The notes under the pieces: generated by a model
The model's database searches: none
What the model saw: only the letters and a program-made list of their open reading frames with translations
Told to the model about the DNA's origin: nothing
Position numbers and translations under genes: made by a program
Shown: piece after piece, positions 18,310 through 28,334 of the stretch
Numbering within the stretch: position 1 is the stretch's first letter
Layout: each line of letters opens with the position of its first letter
Source: Alphaproteobacteria bacterium
Lineage (GTDB): Bacteria > Pseudomonadota > Alphaproteobacteria > GCA-2731375
DNA length: 59,896 nucleotides
Assembly (NCBI GenBank): GCA_016776605.1
Contig: JADHTB010000024.1
Coordinates: 1 to 59,896 of the forward strand
Direction of reading: 5' to 3'

Positions 18310-18727
18310 CCCGTGGATCACGAAGGTGAGGTGCTCGAGGTTTTCGCCACAAAATGCCGGGATCGCAGGGCTAAGTTTCTAAAGCGAACGATGAAGCGCT
18401 ACGGCCAGCCGTGGTCGATCGTGACGGACCGTCTTCGCTCATGCGGTGCGGCGATGAAAGTGATCGGAAATTTGGAGCGTCAGGTTAGTGGGCGTTGGTT
18501 CAATAACCGGGCCGAAAACTCACACCAGCCGTTCCGACGACGAGAGGGCGCGATGGCCAGGTTTTGGGATATCAAGATCCTGCAGAAATTCGCTTCCGCT
18601 CACGCCTCCATTCACAACCATTTTAATCAAGACCGCCATCTAAACCGCCGCGACGTATTCAAGCAGAACCGCGCGGCCGCTTTGGCCGAATGGCTTAGGG
18701 GCGCCATCAAATGGACCAGAATATCCC
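18310..18727 (+). pseudogene. IS6-family transposase remnant (C-terminal half)
   Basis: The plus-strand frame opens inside the catalytic domain (VDHEGEVLEVFATKCRDRR) and continues through KRYGQPWSIVTDRLRSCG (second catalytic Asp) and RWFNNRAENSHQPFRRREGA (the usual Glu region), then HASIHNHFNQDRHLNRRDVF and AALAEWLRGA. The N-terminal HTH and first DDE residue are absent, and the tail diverges from the other copies after ALAEW. It ends against the GGAATTGCTCTAG element that also provides the stop codon of the neighbouring ABC transporter gene. Non-functional. Confidence 0.7.
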
Positions 18728-18736
18728 GGAATTGCT

Positions 18737-20617
18737 CTAGGTTAGGGCTTTGGTGGAGATCGCGTCTTGCAGCACGTCTTCGGGGATATCGTCGAAGGAT
18801 GCGTAATTCAGCGCGTAGAGCCTGGCGTAGAGTCCGTGCTGGGCGATCAGCGCGTCATGCGTTCCGGTTTCAACGATGCGGCCTTCCTGCAGGACAATGA
18901 TGCGGTCAGCGCCGCGCACGGTCGCCAATCTGTGGGCGATGACGATACCGGTGCGGCCTTGGAGCAGGCGGGTCAGGCCCATTTGGATTTGGCGCTCCGT
19001 GTAACTATCGATACTGGCGGTCGCCTCGTCGAGGATCAGGATTTTCGCGTCCGCCACCAGCGCGCGGGCGAAACTGAGCAGTTGCCGCTGCCCCTGCGAG
19101 AGGTTGCGCCCTTGCTGAATAAGCATTGTGTCGTAGCCATCGGGCAGTTGTGCGATGAATTCATGAGCCCCGACGACTTTCGCCGCCTCTTCCACATCCA
19201 GGCGTGTCGCGTCGCTGGTACGGTAACGGATGTTCTCGAAGATGGTTCCGGTAAAAAGGAACGGATCCTGCAATACCATGGCGATGTGCCGGCCGAGGGA
19301 GACCTTGGCGTAATCGCGGACGTCACGCCCATCAATCGTCACGGCGCCGTCCCAGACATCGTAAAAGCGATGCAGCAGCGCGGTGACGGAGGTTTTGCCG
19401 GAGCCGGTCGGCCCCACCAGGGCCACCGTTTCGCCGCTTTTCACGCTGAAACTAATATCATTCAGTATGGGCTGGTTCCGCACGTACCCGAAGGTAACCT
19501 TTTCGAACGCGATATCGCCGACAATCGAGCTAGGAGCAACCGCATCCGGCTTGTCGGCGATGGCGAGGGGAACCTCGAGCACTTCGAAGATGCGTTGGCC
19601 GGATGCCATGGCGCGTTGCATGACGCTGTATTGGATCGTCAACGAACGGATCGGATCGAAGAACCGTTGTACATAAAACAGGAAGGCGACCATGACGCCG
19701 ATGTCGAGCGCGTCATCCAGGACCAGGGCCCCACCGACCACGACCACGATCCCCATGGCGGCGCCGGTCAACGTATCGACGATAGGTACCATGGCCTGGG
19801 CGAACTTCGCCGAGCGAAGATGCGCCTCCAGGTTTTCGCGGGCTTTATCCTGGTACAGCGCGAAATTGACGGCTTCACGCCCCATCCCCTGCACCGTCCG
19901 GACCGCATGAATGCCTTCCGCCAGGGCGCCGTTTGTAATCGAGTTGGTTTCCCGCGCCCGGCGGAAGGCAAGACGCGCGCGGGGCAGCCAGATCAAGCGG
20001 ACGATGAGTAGCGTCGGAACAACTGAAAGGGTCAAAAGCCCAAGTTCGAAATCTAGTATCAACATAATGGCGATGATGCCGAAGAGGAGGACAAGGTCGC
20101 CAATCGCGGTAATCGAATTTTCCAGGAATTCCTGCAACGAATTCACGTCACCCTGGAGCCGCGACATCATGCGGCCGATCTCGGTCTTGTCCATGAAGGC
20201 GAGCGCGACATGTTGCAGATGGACAAACATGGCGCGGCGCAGATCAAAAATTATGTGCTCACCGGTTAGGCCGACCAGGCGGTCCTGCAAATAGCTCGCC
20301 CCATAATTGATGACGATCACGGCGCCGAAAGCAGCGATCGCCAGCGTCAGCAATGCGCTGTTGCCACCTGCCGCGATAAGCGCCTCGTCAATTACGTAGC
20401 GAATGATCAGCGGGATGGCGAGCTGGGCGCAGGTAAAGATCAACACCGCCGCCAGCGCCAGATAAAGCCGGGCGCGGTATGGCCGTACATAGGTGAAGAA
20501 ACGGCGCAGCACACGGCCGTCGAAGGCGGCCCCGAACATCTCTTCGTCCTGGCTGATCTGTGAGCCGACGACGGCGCGCGGCGGCCGTCCGGTGTTTTGC
20601 CCGGAAGGGTTCGTCAT
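18737..20617 (-). CDS. ABC exporter half-transporter, subunit with LSQGQ signature
   Basis: 626-residue type IV ABC exporter subunit: six membrane helices in the first 330 residues (for example LYLALAAVLIFTCAQLAIPL), then an ATPase domain. Walker A is GPTGSGKTS, the signature LSQGQRQLL, Walker B ILILDEATASID with the catalytic Glu, and the switch His in VIAHRLAT. The Gly-to-Gln change in the signature is the pattern of heterodimeric exporters with one weak ATP site. The ATG overlaps the stop of the upstream partner gene by four bases (ATGA), so the two are translated together. It would export lipids, drugs or peptides; substrate unknown. The stop codon TAG is the first three bases of the TAGAGCAATTCC element. 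Confidence 0.88.
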   Translation of the reverse strand: MTNPSGQNTGRPPRAVVGSQISQDEEMFGAAFDGRVLRRFFTYVRPYRARLYLALAAVLIFTCAQLAIPLIIRYVIDEALIAAGGNSALLTLAIAAFGAVIVINYGASYLQDRLVGLTGEHIIFDLRRAMFVHLQHVALAFMDKTEIGRMMSRLQGDVNSLQEFLENSITAIGDLVLLFGIIAIMLILDFELGLLTLSVVPTLLIVRLIWLPRARLAFRRARETNSITNGALAEGIHAVRTVQGMGREAVNFALYQDKARENLEAHLRSAKFAQAMVPIVDTLTGAAMGIVVVVGGALVLDDALDIGVMVAFLFYVQRFFDPIRSLTIQYSVMQRAMASGQRIFEVLEVPLAIADKPDAVAPSSIVGDIAFEKVTFGYVRNQPILNDISFSVKSGETVALVGPTGSGKTSVTALLHRFYDVWDGAVTIDGRDVRDYAKVSLGRHIAMVLQDPFLFTGTIFENIRYRTSDATRLDVEEAAKVVGAHEFIAQLPDGYDTMLIQQGRNLSQGQRQLLSFARALVADAKILILDEATASIDSYTERQIQMGLTRLLQGRTGIVIAHRLATVRGADRIIVLQEGRIVETGTHDALIAQHGLYARLYALNYASFDDIPEDVLQDAISTKALT

Positions 20618-22536
20618 TGCGCCGCCCCCTGTAGGGGCGATGAAGGGGGTTCCGCGCCCTCATGGCTCTGTAGCGCGAAGAGCGCGGCATACTGCCCGCC
20701 TTGGGATATCAGGCTGTCATGGGTGCCGCGCTCGACGATGCGGCCGGCCTTCAGGAAGACAATTTCATCGGCGTGCCGCAGCGTGCCTAGGCGGTGTGAG
20801 ATGATGATGGTGGCGCAGCTTTCCATATGCACTTTCAACGCCTCGCGGATGCGCTGTTCGGTTTCGGCATCGATGGCGGCGGTTGAATCGTCAAAAATAA
20901 GCACAGTGGCGTGCAGCATTGCCGCCCGTGCGATTGCGATCCGCTGTTTCTGCCCGCCCGACAACGAAACCCCGCGTTCGCCGACCAAGGTGCCATAGCC
21001 CTGTGGCAACGCACCGACGAAGCCGTCGATCTGCGCCGTCGATGCGGCGTCCTGGATCATGTCGTCATCAGCCCAGGGGTCGCCATAGGCGATGTTGTTC
21101 TCCAGCGACGCAGTAAACAAAAACGCATCCTGCTGCACGACGCGCACCGCCTGGCGCAGTGTGTCGAGCGTCGCATCGCGGATATCCTGGCCGTCGATGG
21201 TGATGCGCCCACCGCTGGGGTCGTAATAGCGTGGCAGGAGATGGGCGATGGTTGACTTGCCACTACCGGGCGGCCCAACAATCCCCAGGACCTTGCCGCG
21301 TGCCACGGCGAATGAAACATCATGCAGCACGGGCGGCAGGCCGGCCCCGGCCTGGGCACCGGAATACGCAAACGACACGTTTTCAAAGCGGACCGTGCCA
21401 TTGGTCGGGTTCAGCGGTCTGGCATCCACCCGGTCCTGGATCGCAGGTTCGAGATCCAGGACGGCGAACAGCCGCCCGCCGCAGGTGGACGCCCTGGCAA
21501 TGGCATTCACCAGCAGGCCTAATTGACGCACCGGTTGTTGCAATATGGTGATGAAGGTGAGGAACACGGTCAGTTCGCCAACCGTCATGGCGCCGTCCAG
21601 GACGCGTAATCCGCCGACCCACAGGACTAGGCCCATGGCGATGAAATAGGCGAAGGTCATGACGGAAGTCGACGCGGCGCGGGTCTTGATCCGTTGGTCG
21701 GCGATGGTCCTGGCATCGTCCGCGGCCGCATCATATTTATTGATTTCGTAAGGTTCGGCGCCGAATGCGCGGACCACGCGGATGCCGGTCAGGTTCTCGT
21801 CCATGACCTGGCCGAGAACGCCCATCCGCTCCTGCAATGCCAGCCACAGGGCCCGCAAACGCAGCCGTGCCGTTGACGAATGCCAGGCGACGAATGGCAC
21901 GAAGGCAAAGCTTAATGCGCCCAAAAGCAGATCACTCGATAGTAATAGATAGGCGCCGCCGCCAATTAGATTGACCAGCAGGACCAGCCGTAACAAACCG
22001 GTGTTGACGAACATTCGGACGCCTTCAAGATCCAGCATGCCCCGCGTGATCAATTCACCGCTGTGGACGCGGTCATGAAAGGAAAAGCTGAGCTTTTGCA
22101 GCTTGCCATAAAAAGCCAGCCGAAGGTCGTAGGCGATGAGATGGCCGATCGCCTCGCCGCCGTAGTTGTGCAGCAGCGTGAAGCCGCCGCGCAGCACCGA
22201 GGCGCCGAGCAGTAACATTGCCACCTCGAACAAGGCGCCGCGGGCGATTTCGGGCGGGATTGATCCGCCGCCCAGCAGGCCAAGCGCGTTATCAACGGCG
22301 GTACCCAGAAAGCGCGGAATCATGAGCTGAAACAGCGCCGCCGCGATGGTGGCGCCGGCGGCGAGCGCCATGCGGGCACGGTAGCGTAGCGCGAGCCGGA
22401 TAATTCGCCATAGCACGGCCGCGTCGTCGCCGACGCGGTGGCTGGCATCCTCGGACATCCCCTTATAGGCCGTTTGCCGTAACGAGATCGCGCCGTGGGG
22501 CCGTCTGCTCGATTGTTCCGCCTTACCTTCGGCCAT
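20614..22536 (-). CDS. ABC exporter half-transporter, subunit with degenerate Walker B (Asp for Glu)
   Basis: 640-residue partner of the downstream ABC subunit: an N-terminal cytoplasmic stretch, six membrane helices, then an ATPase domain with Walker A GPPGSGKST, a canonical signature LSGGQKQRI, Walker B VLIFDDSTAAID and the switch His in IISHRLGT. The catalytic Glu after Walker B is Asp here. In the heterodimer, the site formed by this Walker A/B and the LSQGQ signature of the partner is the degenerate one, as in TM287/288-type exporters. This gene is first in the pair (its stop overlaps the partner's start). The promoter should lie in the 170 bp upstream. Inner-membrane exporter; substrate unknown. 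Confidence 0.88.
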   Translation of the reverse strand: MAEGKAEQSSRRPHGAISLRQTAYKGMSEDASHRVGDDAAVLWRIIRLALRYRARMALAAGATIAAALFQLMIPRFLGTAVDNALGLLGGGSIPPEIARGALFEVAMLLLGASVLRGGFTLLHNYGGEAIGHLIAYDLRLAFYGKLQKLSFSFHDRVHSGELITRGMLDLEGVRMFVNTGLLRLVLLVNLIGGGAYLLLSSDLLLGALSFAFVPFVAWHSSTARLRLRALWLALQERMGVLGQVMDENLTGIRVVRAFGAEPYEINKYDAAADDARTIADQRIKTRAASTSVMTFAYFIAMGLVLWVGGLRVLDGAMTVGELTVFLTFITILQQPVRQLGLLVNAIARASTCGGRLFAVLDLEPAIQDRVDARPLNPTNGTVRFENVSFAYSGAQAGAGLPPVLHDVSFAVARGKVLGIVGPPGSGKSTIAHLLPRYYDPSGGRITIDGQDIRDATLDTLRQAVRVVQQDAFLFTASLENNIAYGDPWADDDMIQDAASTAQIDGFVGALPQGYGTLVGERGVSLSGGQKQRIAIARAAMLHATVLIFDDSTAAIDAETEQRIREALKVHMESCATIIISHRLGTLRHADEIVFLKAGRIVERGTHDSLISQGGQYAALFALQSHEGAEPPSSPLQGAAQ

Positions 22537-22705
22537 TCGTTCCCGTCGCCTTCATGATTGTGTCAACGGCGCCGCCCGTGGCGTTGCGGCGGCGCGGCCA
22601 TCGTCTACAGCAATTCCGAATTAATGAGACATGCGAAGCGAGTCTAAGTGATTGGAAAAATGGCTCTAATTCTAAAGATCTGAGCATTTTCAGGATGAAA
22701 AATCT

Positions 22706-23629
22706 CTAGCGAACATTGAAGACCAGTTTTCCACGCAGGTGCCGCGCCTCGCTGACCCTATGGGCCGCAGCCGCTTCCGACAGGGGGTACGGGGTGATTT
22801 CCGGGACCCGCACGGCTCCCGCCGCCACCAGGTCCATGATACGCTCCAGATGGGCGCGATCGCGGCTGACCCTTGGCCGCAAGGATAGCACATCGCCGCG
22901 GGTTGGTTCCGGCGCTGTCGCGCCTGAAGCGATAAAGGCCGCCCGGCCGCCCGGCTTGAGCACGGCGAATGACTGTTGGGCAACATCGCCGCCGACAGTA
23001 TCGAACACCGCGTCGCAGTTCGACACGGCCTCGGTAAAGTCCCGGGCATTGTAATCGATAATTTCATCGGCGCCCAAATCGTGCAGATAGGCATGATTCG
23101 CCGCGCTGGCAGTGGTGATCACACGGGCGCCGATATGCTTGGCCAGTTGAACGGCAAATCCGCCGACGCCCCCCGCACCGCCCTGAATAAGGATCGTCTC
23201 GCCTGATTTGAGTTTCAAGGTATCTTCGACCGTGACCAATGCCGTCAGCCCGATCAGGGCAAGCGCGGCGGCTTCAAGATGCGAGACCGAGGCTGGTTTC
23301 CTGGCTATTATGGCGGCTTTGACCGCTATCTTCTCCGCATAAGCGCCTTCTTGACCCACATCGCAAACGCCAAAAACCGCATCGCCGATCATCAAATCGT
23401 CAACCCCGGCGCCAACCGCGTTGACGATGCCCGAAAAATCCCGCCCCAGAATATAGGGAAATTCCAAATCTGAACCGTATTCGTTGGCGCGGACTTGCCA
23501 ATCGGCTGCATTAACGCTGGCGGCATGAATTTCAACGACAACCTCGCCCGGTGCCGCCACCGGGTCCAGCACATCGCCATATATCAGCACGTCAGGCCCG
23601 CCATGTTTTTCTATTAGCGCTGCCTTCAT
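22706..23629 (-). CDS. Zinc-independent MDR oxidoreductase (quinone oxidoreductase-like)
   Basis: 307-residue medium-chain dehydrogenase. A GroES-like N-terminal domain (residues about 1-120, HAASVNAADWQVRANEYG) is followed by a Rossmann domain with the nucleotide motif IQGGAGGVGGFAVQLAKHIG, the typical AxxGGVG loop of NADPH-dependent quinone oxidoreductases and enoyl reductases. The catalytic-zinc cysteine and histidine are missing, so it is a zinc-free member. It reduces quinones or conjugated carbonyls with NADPH. The ATG at 23629 follows GGAGG; a GTG one codon earlier is the alternative. Monocistronic, with no functional link to its neighbours visible. Confidence 0.85.
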   Translation of the reverse strand: MKAALIEKHGGPDVLIYGDVLDPVAAPGEVVVEIHAASVNAADWQVRANEYGSDLEFPYILGRDFSGIVNAVGAGVDDLMIGDAVFGVCDVGQEGAYAEKIAVKAAIIARKPASVSHLEAAALALIGLTALVTVEDTLKLKSGETILIQGGAGGVGGFAVQLAKHIGARVITTASAANHAYLHDLGADEIIDYNARDFTEAVSNCDAVFDTVGGDVAQQSFAVLKPGGRAAFIASGATAPEPTRGDVLSLRPRVSRDRAHLERIMDLVAAGAVRVPEITPYPLSEAAAAHRVSEARHLRGKLVFNVR

Positions 23630-23702
23630 CACATCCTCCGTGGCAAATCAAGTTTGGCACCCATCACCATGATGGCACGCAGGTCAGGCCAGCGCAAAAA
23701 AA

Positions 23703-23828
23703 TCAAGATCGAAAGGCCGGCATGATGTCCGAGGCAATCAACGCCATGTTCGCATCGATGTAGTCGTCCGGGCAGGCCGGCGAGGTGATGATCGCGCTGG
23801 CCCCGGCGTCGATATATTCGCGCAGGCG
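23703..23828 (-). pseudogene. C-terminal remnant, possibly of a luciferase-like flavin-dependent oxidoreductase
   Basis: The minus strand reads RLREYIDAGASAIITSPACP, then DDYIDANMALIASDIMPAFR and a stop at 23703. The LREY(I/V)DAGA pattern followed by a loop and a terminal helix resembles the end of LLM-class monooxygenases. The frame is cut at about 23829 by an IS6-type right end, so only about 41 residues remain. Assignment to the LLM family is tentative; that it is a truncated coding sequence is more certain. Confidence 0.5.
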
Positions 23829-23829
23829 C

Positions 23830-23925
23830 GCCTGGCCGCTCTGGCCGAGTGGCGTCAGCTTGCGGCCTGAAATTTATGGATTACGGGGTTTTCAGACCAG
23901 TTCTCGTTTGTCGGACAGCGCCACC
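23830..23925 (+). repeat. IS6-type right-end fragment (96 bp)
   Basis: Carries the last codons of the IS6-like transposase (ALAEWRQLAA and a stop) and its terminal inverted repeat, nearly identical to 13010-13105. Nothing else of the element remains. It joins the truncated oxidoreductase remnant directly, so it marks a deletion or insertion scar. Confidence 0.65.
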
Positions 23926-23983
23926 CTGGGGGCTTTTTCCCGCTCTCATTGACTAAACGGCGGCCTTGGGCCACATCAGTGCG

Positions 23984-26029
23984 ATGGAAACTCTCAAGCC
24001 GTTGTTTTCTTATCGCAAGCACTGGGCCGCCAAGCTCGGTACCGCGCCGTTCCTGCCGATGTCGCGGGACGAGATGGACCTGCTCGGCTGGGATTCATGC
24101 GACGTCGTGTTGGTGACGGGGGATGCCTATATCGACCACCCGAGTTTCGGCATGGCGGTCATCGGGCGGCTGCTGGAAGCGCAGGGTTTCCGCGTCGGTA
24201 TCATTTCCCAGCCGGACTGGCAGTCGGCGGAACCATTCGCGGCGCTGGGGCGGCCCAACCTGTTTTACGGGGTGACCGGCGGCAACATGGATTCGATGGT
24301 CAACCGCTATACCTCGGACAAGCGGCGCCGCCATAACGACAGCTATACTCCCGGCGGCGAAGGCGGCAAACGGCCGGACCGGTCGGTCGTGGTCTATGCC
24401 CAGCGCTGCCGAGAGGCATTCAAGGACGTGCCGATCGTGCTGGGCGGTATCGAAGGCTCGCTGCGGCGCATCGCCCACTACGACTACTGGTCGGACAAGG
24501 TACGGCGTTCCGTCCTCGCGGATGCCAAGGGCAATATCCTGCTCTATGGCAACGCCGAACGGGCCGTCGTCGAGGTGGCGCACCGCATGGCGCGGCGCGA
24601 GAAGCTGTCGTCCATGGATGACATCCGCGGGGTCGTGCTGCTGAAGCGGGCGGTGCCGGAGGGCTGGACGGAAGTTCACGCCGACGACCTTGATTCCGGC
24701 GAGGAAGGCGGGCGGCGGTCGGGCGAGAAGACTGTCATCCGACTGCCGTCCTTCGAGACAGTGGTGGAGGATGGCGAAGCTTACGCGCGAGCGTCGCGCG
24801 TGCTGCATCGGGAAAGCAACCCCGGCAATGCCCGGCCGCTGGTACAGCGCCATGGCGATCGGGAATTGTGGCTGACGCCGCCGCCGATCCCGCTGACGAT
24901 GGAGGAGATGGACGGGGTTTACGAGCTGCCCTACGCGCGGGCGCCGCACCCCAGCTACGGCGATGCCAAGATCCCTGCGTGGGAGATGATCCGCTTTTCG
25001 GTGACGATCATGCGCGGCTGCTTCGGCGGTTGTTCGTTCTGTTCGATCACCGAGCACGAGGGGCGGATCATCCAGAGCCGGTCCGAAGGGTCGATCCTGC
25101 GCGAGATCGAAACGATCCGCGACCGCACGGAAGGCTTCACTGGCATCATCTCCGACATCGGCGGGCCGACGGCGAACATGTACCGCATGGCCTGTAAGGA
25201 CAAGGAGACGGAAGCCGTCTGCCGGCGGCCGTCCTGCGTGTACCCTGATATCTGCAAGAACCTGAACACCAGCCACGATGACCTGATCCAGCTTTACCGC
25301 AAGGCGCGCGAGCTGTCGGGGGTGAAGAAGGTGATGGTGGCCTCGGGCGTGCGCTACGACCTGGCAATAAAAAGCCCGTCCTACATCAAGGAACTGGTGA
25401 CCCATCACGTCGGCGGCTACCTGAAGATCGCGCCCGAGCATACCGAGGAAGGTCCGCTGCGCAAGATGATGAAGCCGGGCATCGGCGCTTATGACGAGTT
25501 CAAGCGGATGTTCGACCAGGCGGCGGAGCAGGCGGGCAAGAAGTACTACCTGATCCCCTATTTCATCGCCGCGCATCCGGGGACGACGGACGAGGACATG
25601 ATGAATCTCGCCATCTGGCTGAAGAAGAACAGCTACCGTGCCGACCAGGTGCAGACCTTCCTGCCCTCGCCCATGGCGATTGCGACAGCGATGTACCGCT
25701 CCGGCGTCAACCCGCTGCGCCCCGTGCGGCGGGGCGCTTCGGAAGCAGTGGGCACGGTGAAGAACCTCAAGCAGCGCCGCCTGCACAAGGCTTTTCTGCG
25801 CTACCACGACGCTGACAACTGGCCACTGCTGCGCGAAGCGTTGAAGAAGATGGGCCGGGCCGACCTGATCGGGCCAGGCAAGCAGCATTTGGTACCCAAC
25901 TGGCAGCCGCCCGGCAAGGGTGGCAGCGGCGGCAAGGGCCGCCGCACCGGGCCCAAGCCCGGGCAGCAGAAGTTTCTCACCAAGGGCATCAGGGAAAAGC
26001 CGCCGCGGCGGTCAGGGCCGGCGGCCTGA
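23984..26029 (+). CDS. ygiQ: YgiQ-family radical SAM protein (UPF0313)
   Basis: 681-residue radical SAM protein. The N-terminus [20 protein letters not shown] with [19 protein letters not shown] and [12 protein letters not shown] is the hallmark of the YgiQ family, a cobalamin-like-fold domain. The cluster motif is [19 protein letters not shown] (CX3CX2C, about residue 345). A conserved C-terminal region follows ([19 protein letters not shown]), and the tail is basic and Gly/Lys/Arg-rich. The biochemical role of the family is not established. I chose ATG at 23984; a TTG at 23966 is in frame. Transcribed alone, convergent with sat, with a hairpin between them. Confidence 0.9.
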   Translation: METLKPLFSYRKHWAAKLGTAPFLPMSRDEMDLLGWDSCDVVLVTGDAYIDHPSFGMAVIGRLLEAQGFRVGIISQPDWQSAEPFAALGRPNLFYGVTGGNMDSMVNRYTSDKRRRHNDSYTPGGEGGKRPDRSVVVYAQRCREAFKDVPIVLGGIEGSLRRIAHYDYWSDKVRRSVLADAKGNILLYGNAERAVVEVAHRMARREKLSSMDDIRGVVLLKRAVPEGWTEVHADDLDSGEEGGRRSGEKTVIRLPSFETVVEDGEAYARASRVLHRESNPGNARPLVQRHGDRELWLTPPPIPLTMEEMDGVYELPYARAPHPSYGDAKIPAWEMIRFSVTIMRGCFGGCSFCSITEHEGRIIQSRSEGSILREIETIRDRTEGFTGIISDIGGPTANMYRMACKDKETEAVCRRPSCVYPDICKNLNTSHDDLIQLYRKARELSGVKKVMVASGVRYDLAIKSPSYIKELVTHHVGGYLKIAPEHTEEGPLRKMMKPGIGAYDEFKRMFDQAAEQAGKKYYLIPYFIAAHPGTTDEDMMNLAIWLKKNSYRADQVQTFLPSPMAIATAMYRSGVNPLRPVRRGASEAVGTVKNLKQRRLHKAFLRYHDADNWPLLREALKKMGRADLIGPGKQHLVPNWQPPGKGGSGGKGRRTGPKPGQQKFLTKGIREKPPRRSGPAA

Positions 26030-26047
26030 GAGCCGCGGTGGATCTGG

Positions 26048-26084
26048 CCGTTCCCTTCAGGCTGCACCGAAAGGAAGGGAACGG
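26048..26084. terminator. Hairpin between ygiQ and sat (convergent genes)
   Basis: An 11-bp perfect stem, CCGTTCCCTTC at 26048-26058 pairing with GAAGGGAACGG at 26074-26084, with a 15-nt loop. It lies just after the ygiQ stop and before the converging sat stop. No T run follows on either strand, so intrinsic termination is not certain. Confidence 0.45.
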
Positions 26085-26142
26085 AGACCGATTGATGTGA
26101 CAATGCCGGGAAAGCAGCGCCTATCCGGTCATCATGTCCATA

Positions 26143-27312
26143 TCAGGTCTTATCGTCGTAGTACGCCCGCAGCACATCGAGCACCTCGGGCCGGCTGAAT
26201 TCTGCCGGTATCGGCTCTCCGTTGGCGAACATCTCGCGCAGCCGGGTGCCCGAGATGTTGAGCCGGTCCGCCTCGCCGTGGGGACAGGTCCGGGCCGTCG
26301 CCATGCCGCCGCATTTGTAGCAGTGAAACGTGATGTCAATCTTCAACGGCTGGATTTCAATGCTGCCCTTATCGATCTGATCGAAGATGTGATGAGCGTC
26401 GAGCGGTCCGTAGTAGTCGCCGAGCCCGGCATGGTCGCGCCCGATCACCAGATGTGAGCAGCCGAAGTTCTGCCGGAATACCGCATGCAGCAGGGCCTCG
26501 CGCGGCCCGGCATAGCGCATTTCGATCGGGTATCCGGCCTGAATAACGGTGCCGGGCACGAAATAGTTCGTGACCAGGGCGTCGATCGAGGCGACCCGGA
26601 CCTCGGCCGGGATATCGCCCGGCTTGAGCGCGCCGAGGACCTGATGGATCAGCAGCCCGTCGCAGATTTCGACGGCTATCTTGGCCAGGTATTCGTGACT
26701 GCGGTGCATGGGATTGCGGGTCTGGAAGGCGGCGACGGTGGTCCAGCCCCGTTCCTGAAACAGCGCCCGGGTATCGGCCGGGCGGTAATAGAGGTCGGGG
26801 TAGGTTTCCGGGTAGTGGCCCTCGATCAGCGCGGTCACCGGTCCGGCCAGGTTGACTGCGCCCTGTCCCATCACCTTTTCGACCCCGGGGTGTGCGGCGT
26901 CGGTGGTGCGGTAGATGTGAGTGCATTCGAACGCCCTGTCGATTGGGTATTTCTCCGTGACTTCCAGGGTCCCGAAGATTGTGCCGGCCCCGTCGATCAA
27001 GGCCACCTCGTCACCGATCGCGATACTGGCGGCGAGGTCGCTCTCGCAGGAAAGTGTGATCGGGATCGGCCAGAACAGGCCGTCCGCGGTCTTCATGTCG
27101 AGACAACAGCCGCGCCAATCCGCCGCGCCCATGAAGCCGGTGAGCGGCGTATAGGCTCCCATCCCCAGCATCAGCAGGTCCGAGACCTCGCGGCTTGACA
27201 TCGGCACCTGCCGCAACCCATTGGCACGCGCCAAGCCGTCCGCGCGCTCAGCCTCGGGCGCGAGCAGCGGATTGAGCCGGCCTTTTCCGTGTGGCGGTGT
27301 AAGCTTGGACAT
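26143..27312 (-). CDS. sat: ATP sulfurylase (sulfate adenylyltransferase, dissimilatory type)
   Basis: 389-residue homo-oligomeric ATP sulfurylase. Active-site motifs are [11 protein letters not shown] (QxRNPxHxxH) and IGRDHAG. Near the C-terminus, [17 protein letters not shown] resembles the zinc-site cysteines and histidine known from some sulfurylases of this type. In sulfur oxidisers the enzyme runs from APS and pyrophosphate to ATP and sulfate, conserving energy by substrate-level phosphorylation. The gene is on the same strand as aprMBA, downstream of aprA, with a metallophosphoesterase in between (gap 109 bp), so it probably belongs to one sulfite-oxidation transcription unit. There is no APS-kinase domain, which argues for a dissimilatory role. 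Confidence 0.93.
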   Translation of the reverse strand: MSKLTPPHGKGRLNPLLAPEAERADGLARANGLRQVPMSSREVSDLLMLGMGAYTPLTGFMGAADWRGCCLDMKTADGLFWPIPITLSCESDLAASIAIGDEVALIDGAGTIFGTLEVTEKYPIDRAFECTHIYRTTDAAHPGVEKVMGQGAVNLAGPVTALIEGHYPETYPDLYYRPADTRALFQERGWTTVAAFQTRNPMHRSHEYLAKIAVEICDGLLIHQVLGALKPGDIPAEVRVASIDALVTNYFVPGTVIQAGYPIEMRYAGPREALLHAVFRQNFGCSHLVIGRDHAGLGDYYGPLDAHHIFDQIDKGSIEIQPLKIDITFHCYKCGGMATARTCPHGEADRLNISGTRLREMFANGEPIPAEFSRPEVLDVLRAYYDDKT

Positions 27313-27421
27313 GTTGCTTCTCTCCGATCAGAAACAATTTTTAAAGACTACAACATCGGGCCGTCCCTGCGGCGGCGGCTGCAAGGCCCGGCCGACGAGC
27401 GCCGGGTATAGGTCGTTTCGT

Positions 27422-28207
27422 TCATAGAGGGTCCGCCCCGGAACCAACCAAGCGGGTCTCGCTGGCAAAGCCCCAATCGCCCTCGAACCTGTGCACGTGG
27501 TAGACCGGCCGCCCCGCCATCGTTGCCGCATAGTGACCATAGCGCCGGTCGATGGCGACGCTGGGAACGGTGCTGGCGGCAACGCCGCCCACCGTCGCCG
27601 TCCAGGGGCGGTGCATGTGGCCAGTGAAGATGCGGACCACCTGCGGATGTTGCGAGACCACCGCCGCCAGATCGTCCGCCGCCCGGCGGCGCTGGTAGGC
27701 AAACGGGTCGGGGGCGGCGGGCACATCGAAGGGTGGGTGATGCATGAACAATGCCGTCGGCCGCGCCGGCGCTTCGGCCAGGGTGGCGTCAAGCGCCGCC
27801 AGACGGGCATGGCAAAGATCCCCCTTGGCGCCGCCGTCGTCGGCCAGGGAGTCCACCGCGACCAGCCTTACCGGATGCGCCTCGACCGCATAGTGAACGA
27901 AAGCGCAATCGGGCAACATGTAGCCGTCGCTTGCAAAGGCCCGCATCACTCCCGCGCGGCCGTCGCGGTTGCCCGGGGTGACATAGAGGGGCATCTCCAA
28001 CGCCGCAAGGAGTGATCGGGCGTGGGTAAATTCCGCCGCCTGGCCGTGTTGGGTCACATCGCCGGTGTGGATAACGGCATCGGGCCGGGGGGCAAGGCCG
28101 TTGATGTCCGCGATGCAGGCGCGAAGGTCCTCCGCCCGCGCGCGGGACACCTGGTCCGCCGCGTCGGCGGCCACGAGGTGGGTATCGGCGATCTGGGCGA
28201 TGATCAT
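27422..28207 (-). CDS. Calcineurin-like metallophosphoesterase (CpdA-like)
   Basis: 261-residue metallophosphoesterase with the full metal motif set: IADTHL, HTGDVTQHG, GNRD, MHHPPF and GHMHRP. The order and spacing resemble the 3',5'-cyclic-nucleotide phosphodiesterase CpdA, but substrate specificity cannot be read from sequence. It lies between aprA and sat on the same strand (127 bp after aprA, 109 bp before sat), an unusual insertion in that operon. A hairpin separates it from aprA. It might hydrolyse a nucleotide by-product such as an adenosine phosphosulfate, or be unrelated to sulfur metabolism. Confidence 0.8.
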   Translation of the reverse strand: MIIAQIADTHLVAADAADQVSRARAEDLRACIADINGLAPRPDAVIHTGDVTQHGQAAEFTHARSLLAALEMPLYVTPGNRDGRAGVMRAFASDGYMLPDCAFVHYAVEAHPVRLVAVDSLADDGGAKGDLCHARLAALDATLAEAPARPTALFMHHPPFDVPAAPDPFAYQRRRAADDLAAVVSQHPQVVRIFTGHMHRPWTATVGGVAASTVPSVAIDRRYGHYAATMAGRPVYHVHRFEGDWGFASETRLVGSGADPL

Positions 28208-28239
28208 GGTCGCAAAAGCTGCCTTCCTGCTTGCCCATC

Positions 28240-28263
28240 CGGGCCCGGCACGTGCTGGGCCCG
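28240..28263. terminator. GC hairpin downstream of aprA
   Basis: CGGGCCC (28240-28246) and GGGCCCG (28257-28263) form a perfect 7-bp stem with a 10-nt loop that itself contains CACGTG. It lies between the aprA stop and the metallophosphoesterase start on the minus strand. There is no T tract. It could attenuate transcription or protect the aprMBA transcript end. Confidence 0.4.
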
Positions 28264-28334
28264 CTCTATGCGTCCAAATTCGGGCAGCAACCGGAGAGTC
28301 TCACAACATCAAAGGGATTTTCGACGAGCGCCGT

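Noticed and set aside
24095..25888. 597-residue minus-strand frame opposite ygiQ
   Set aside because: High-GC shadow frame; the plus strand encodes a full YgiQ with its radical SAM motif, and the antisense product has no recognisable domain.
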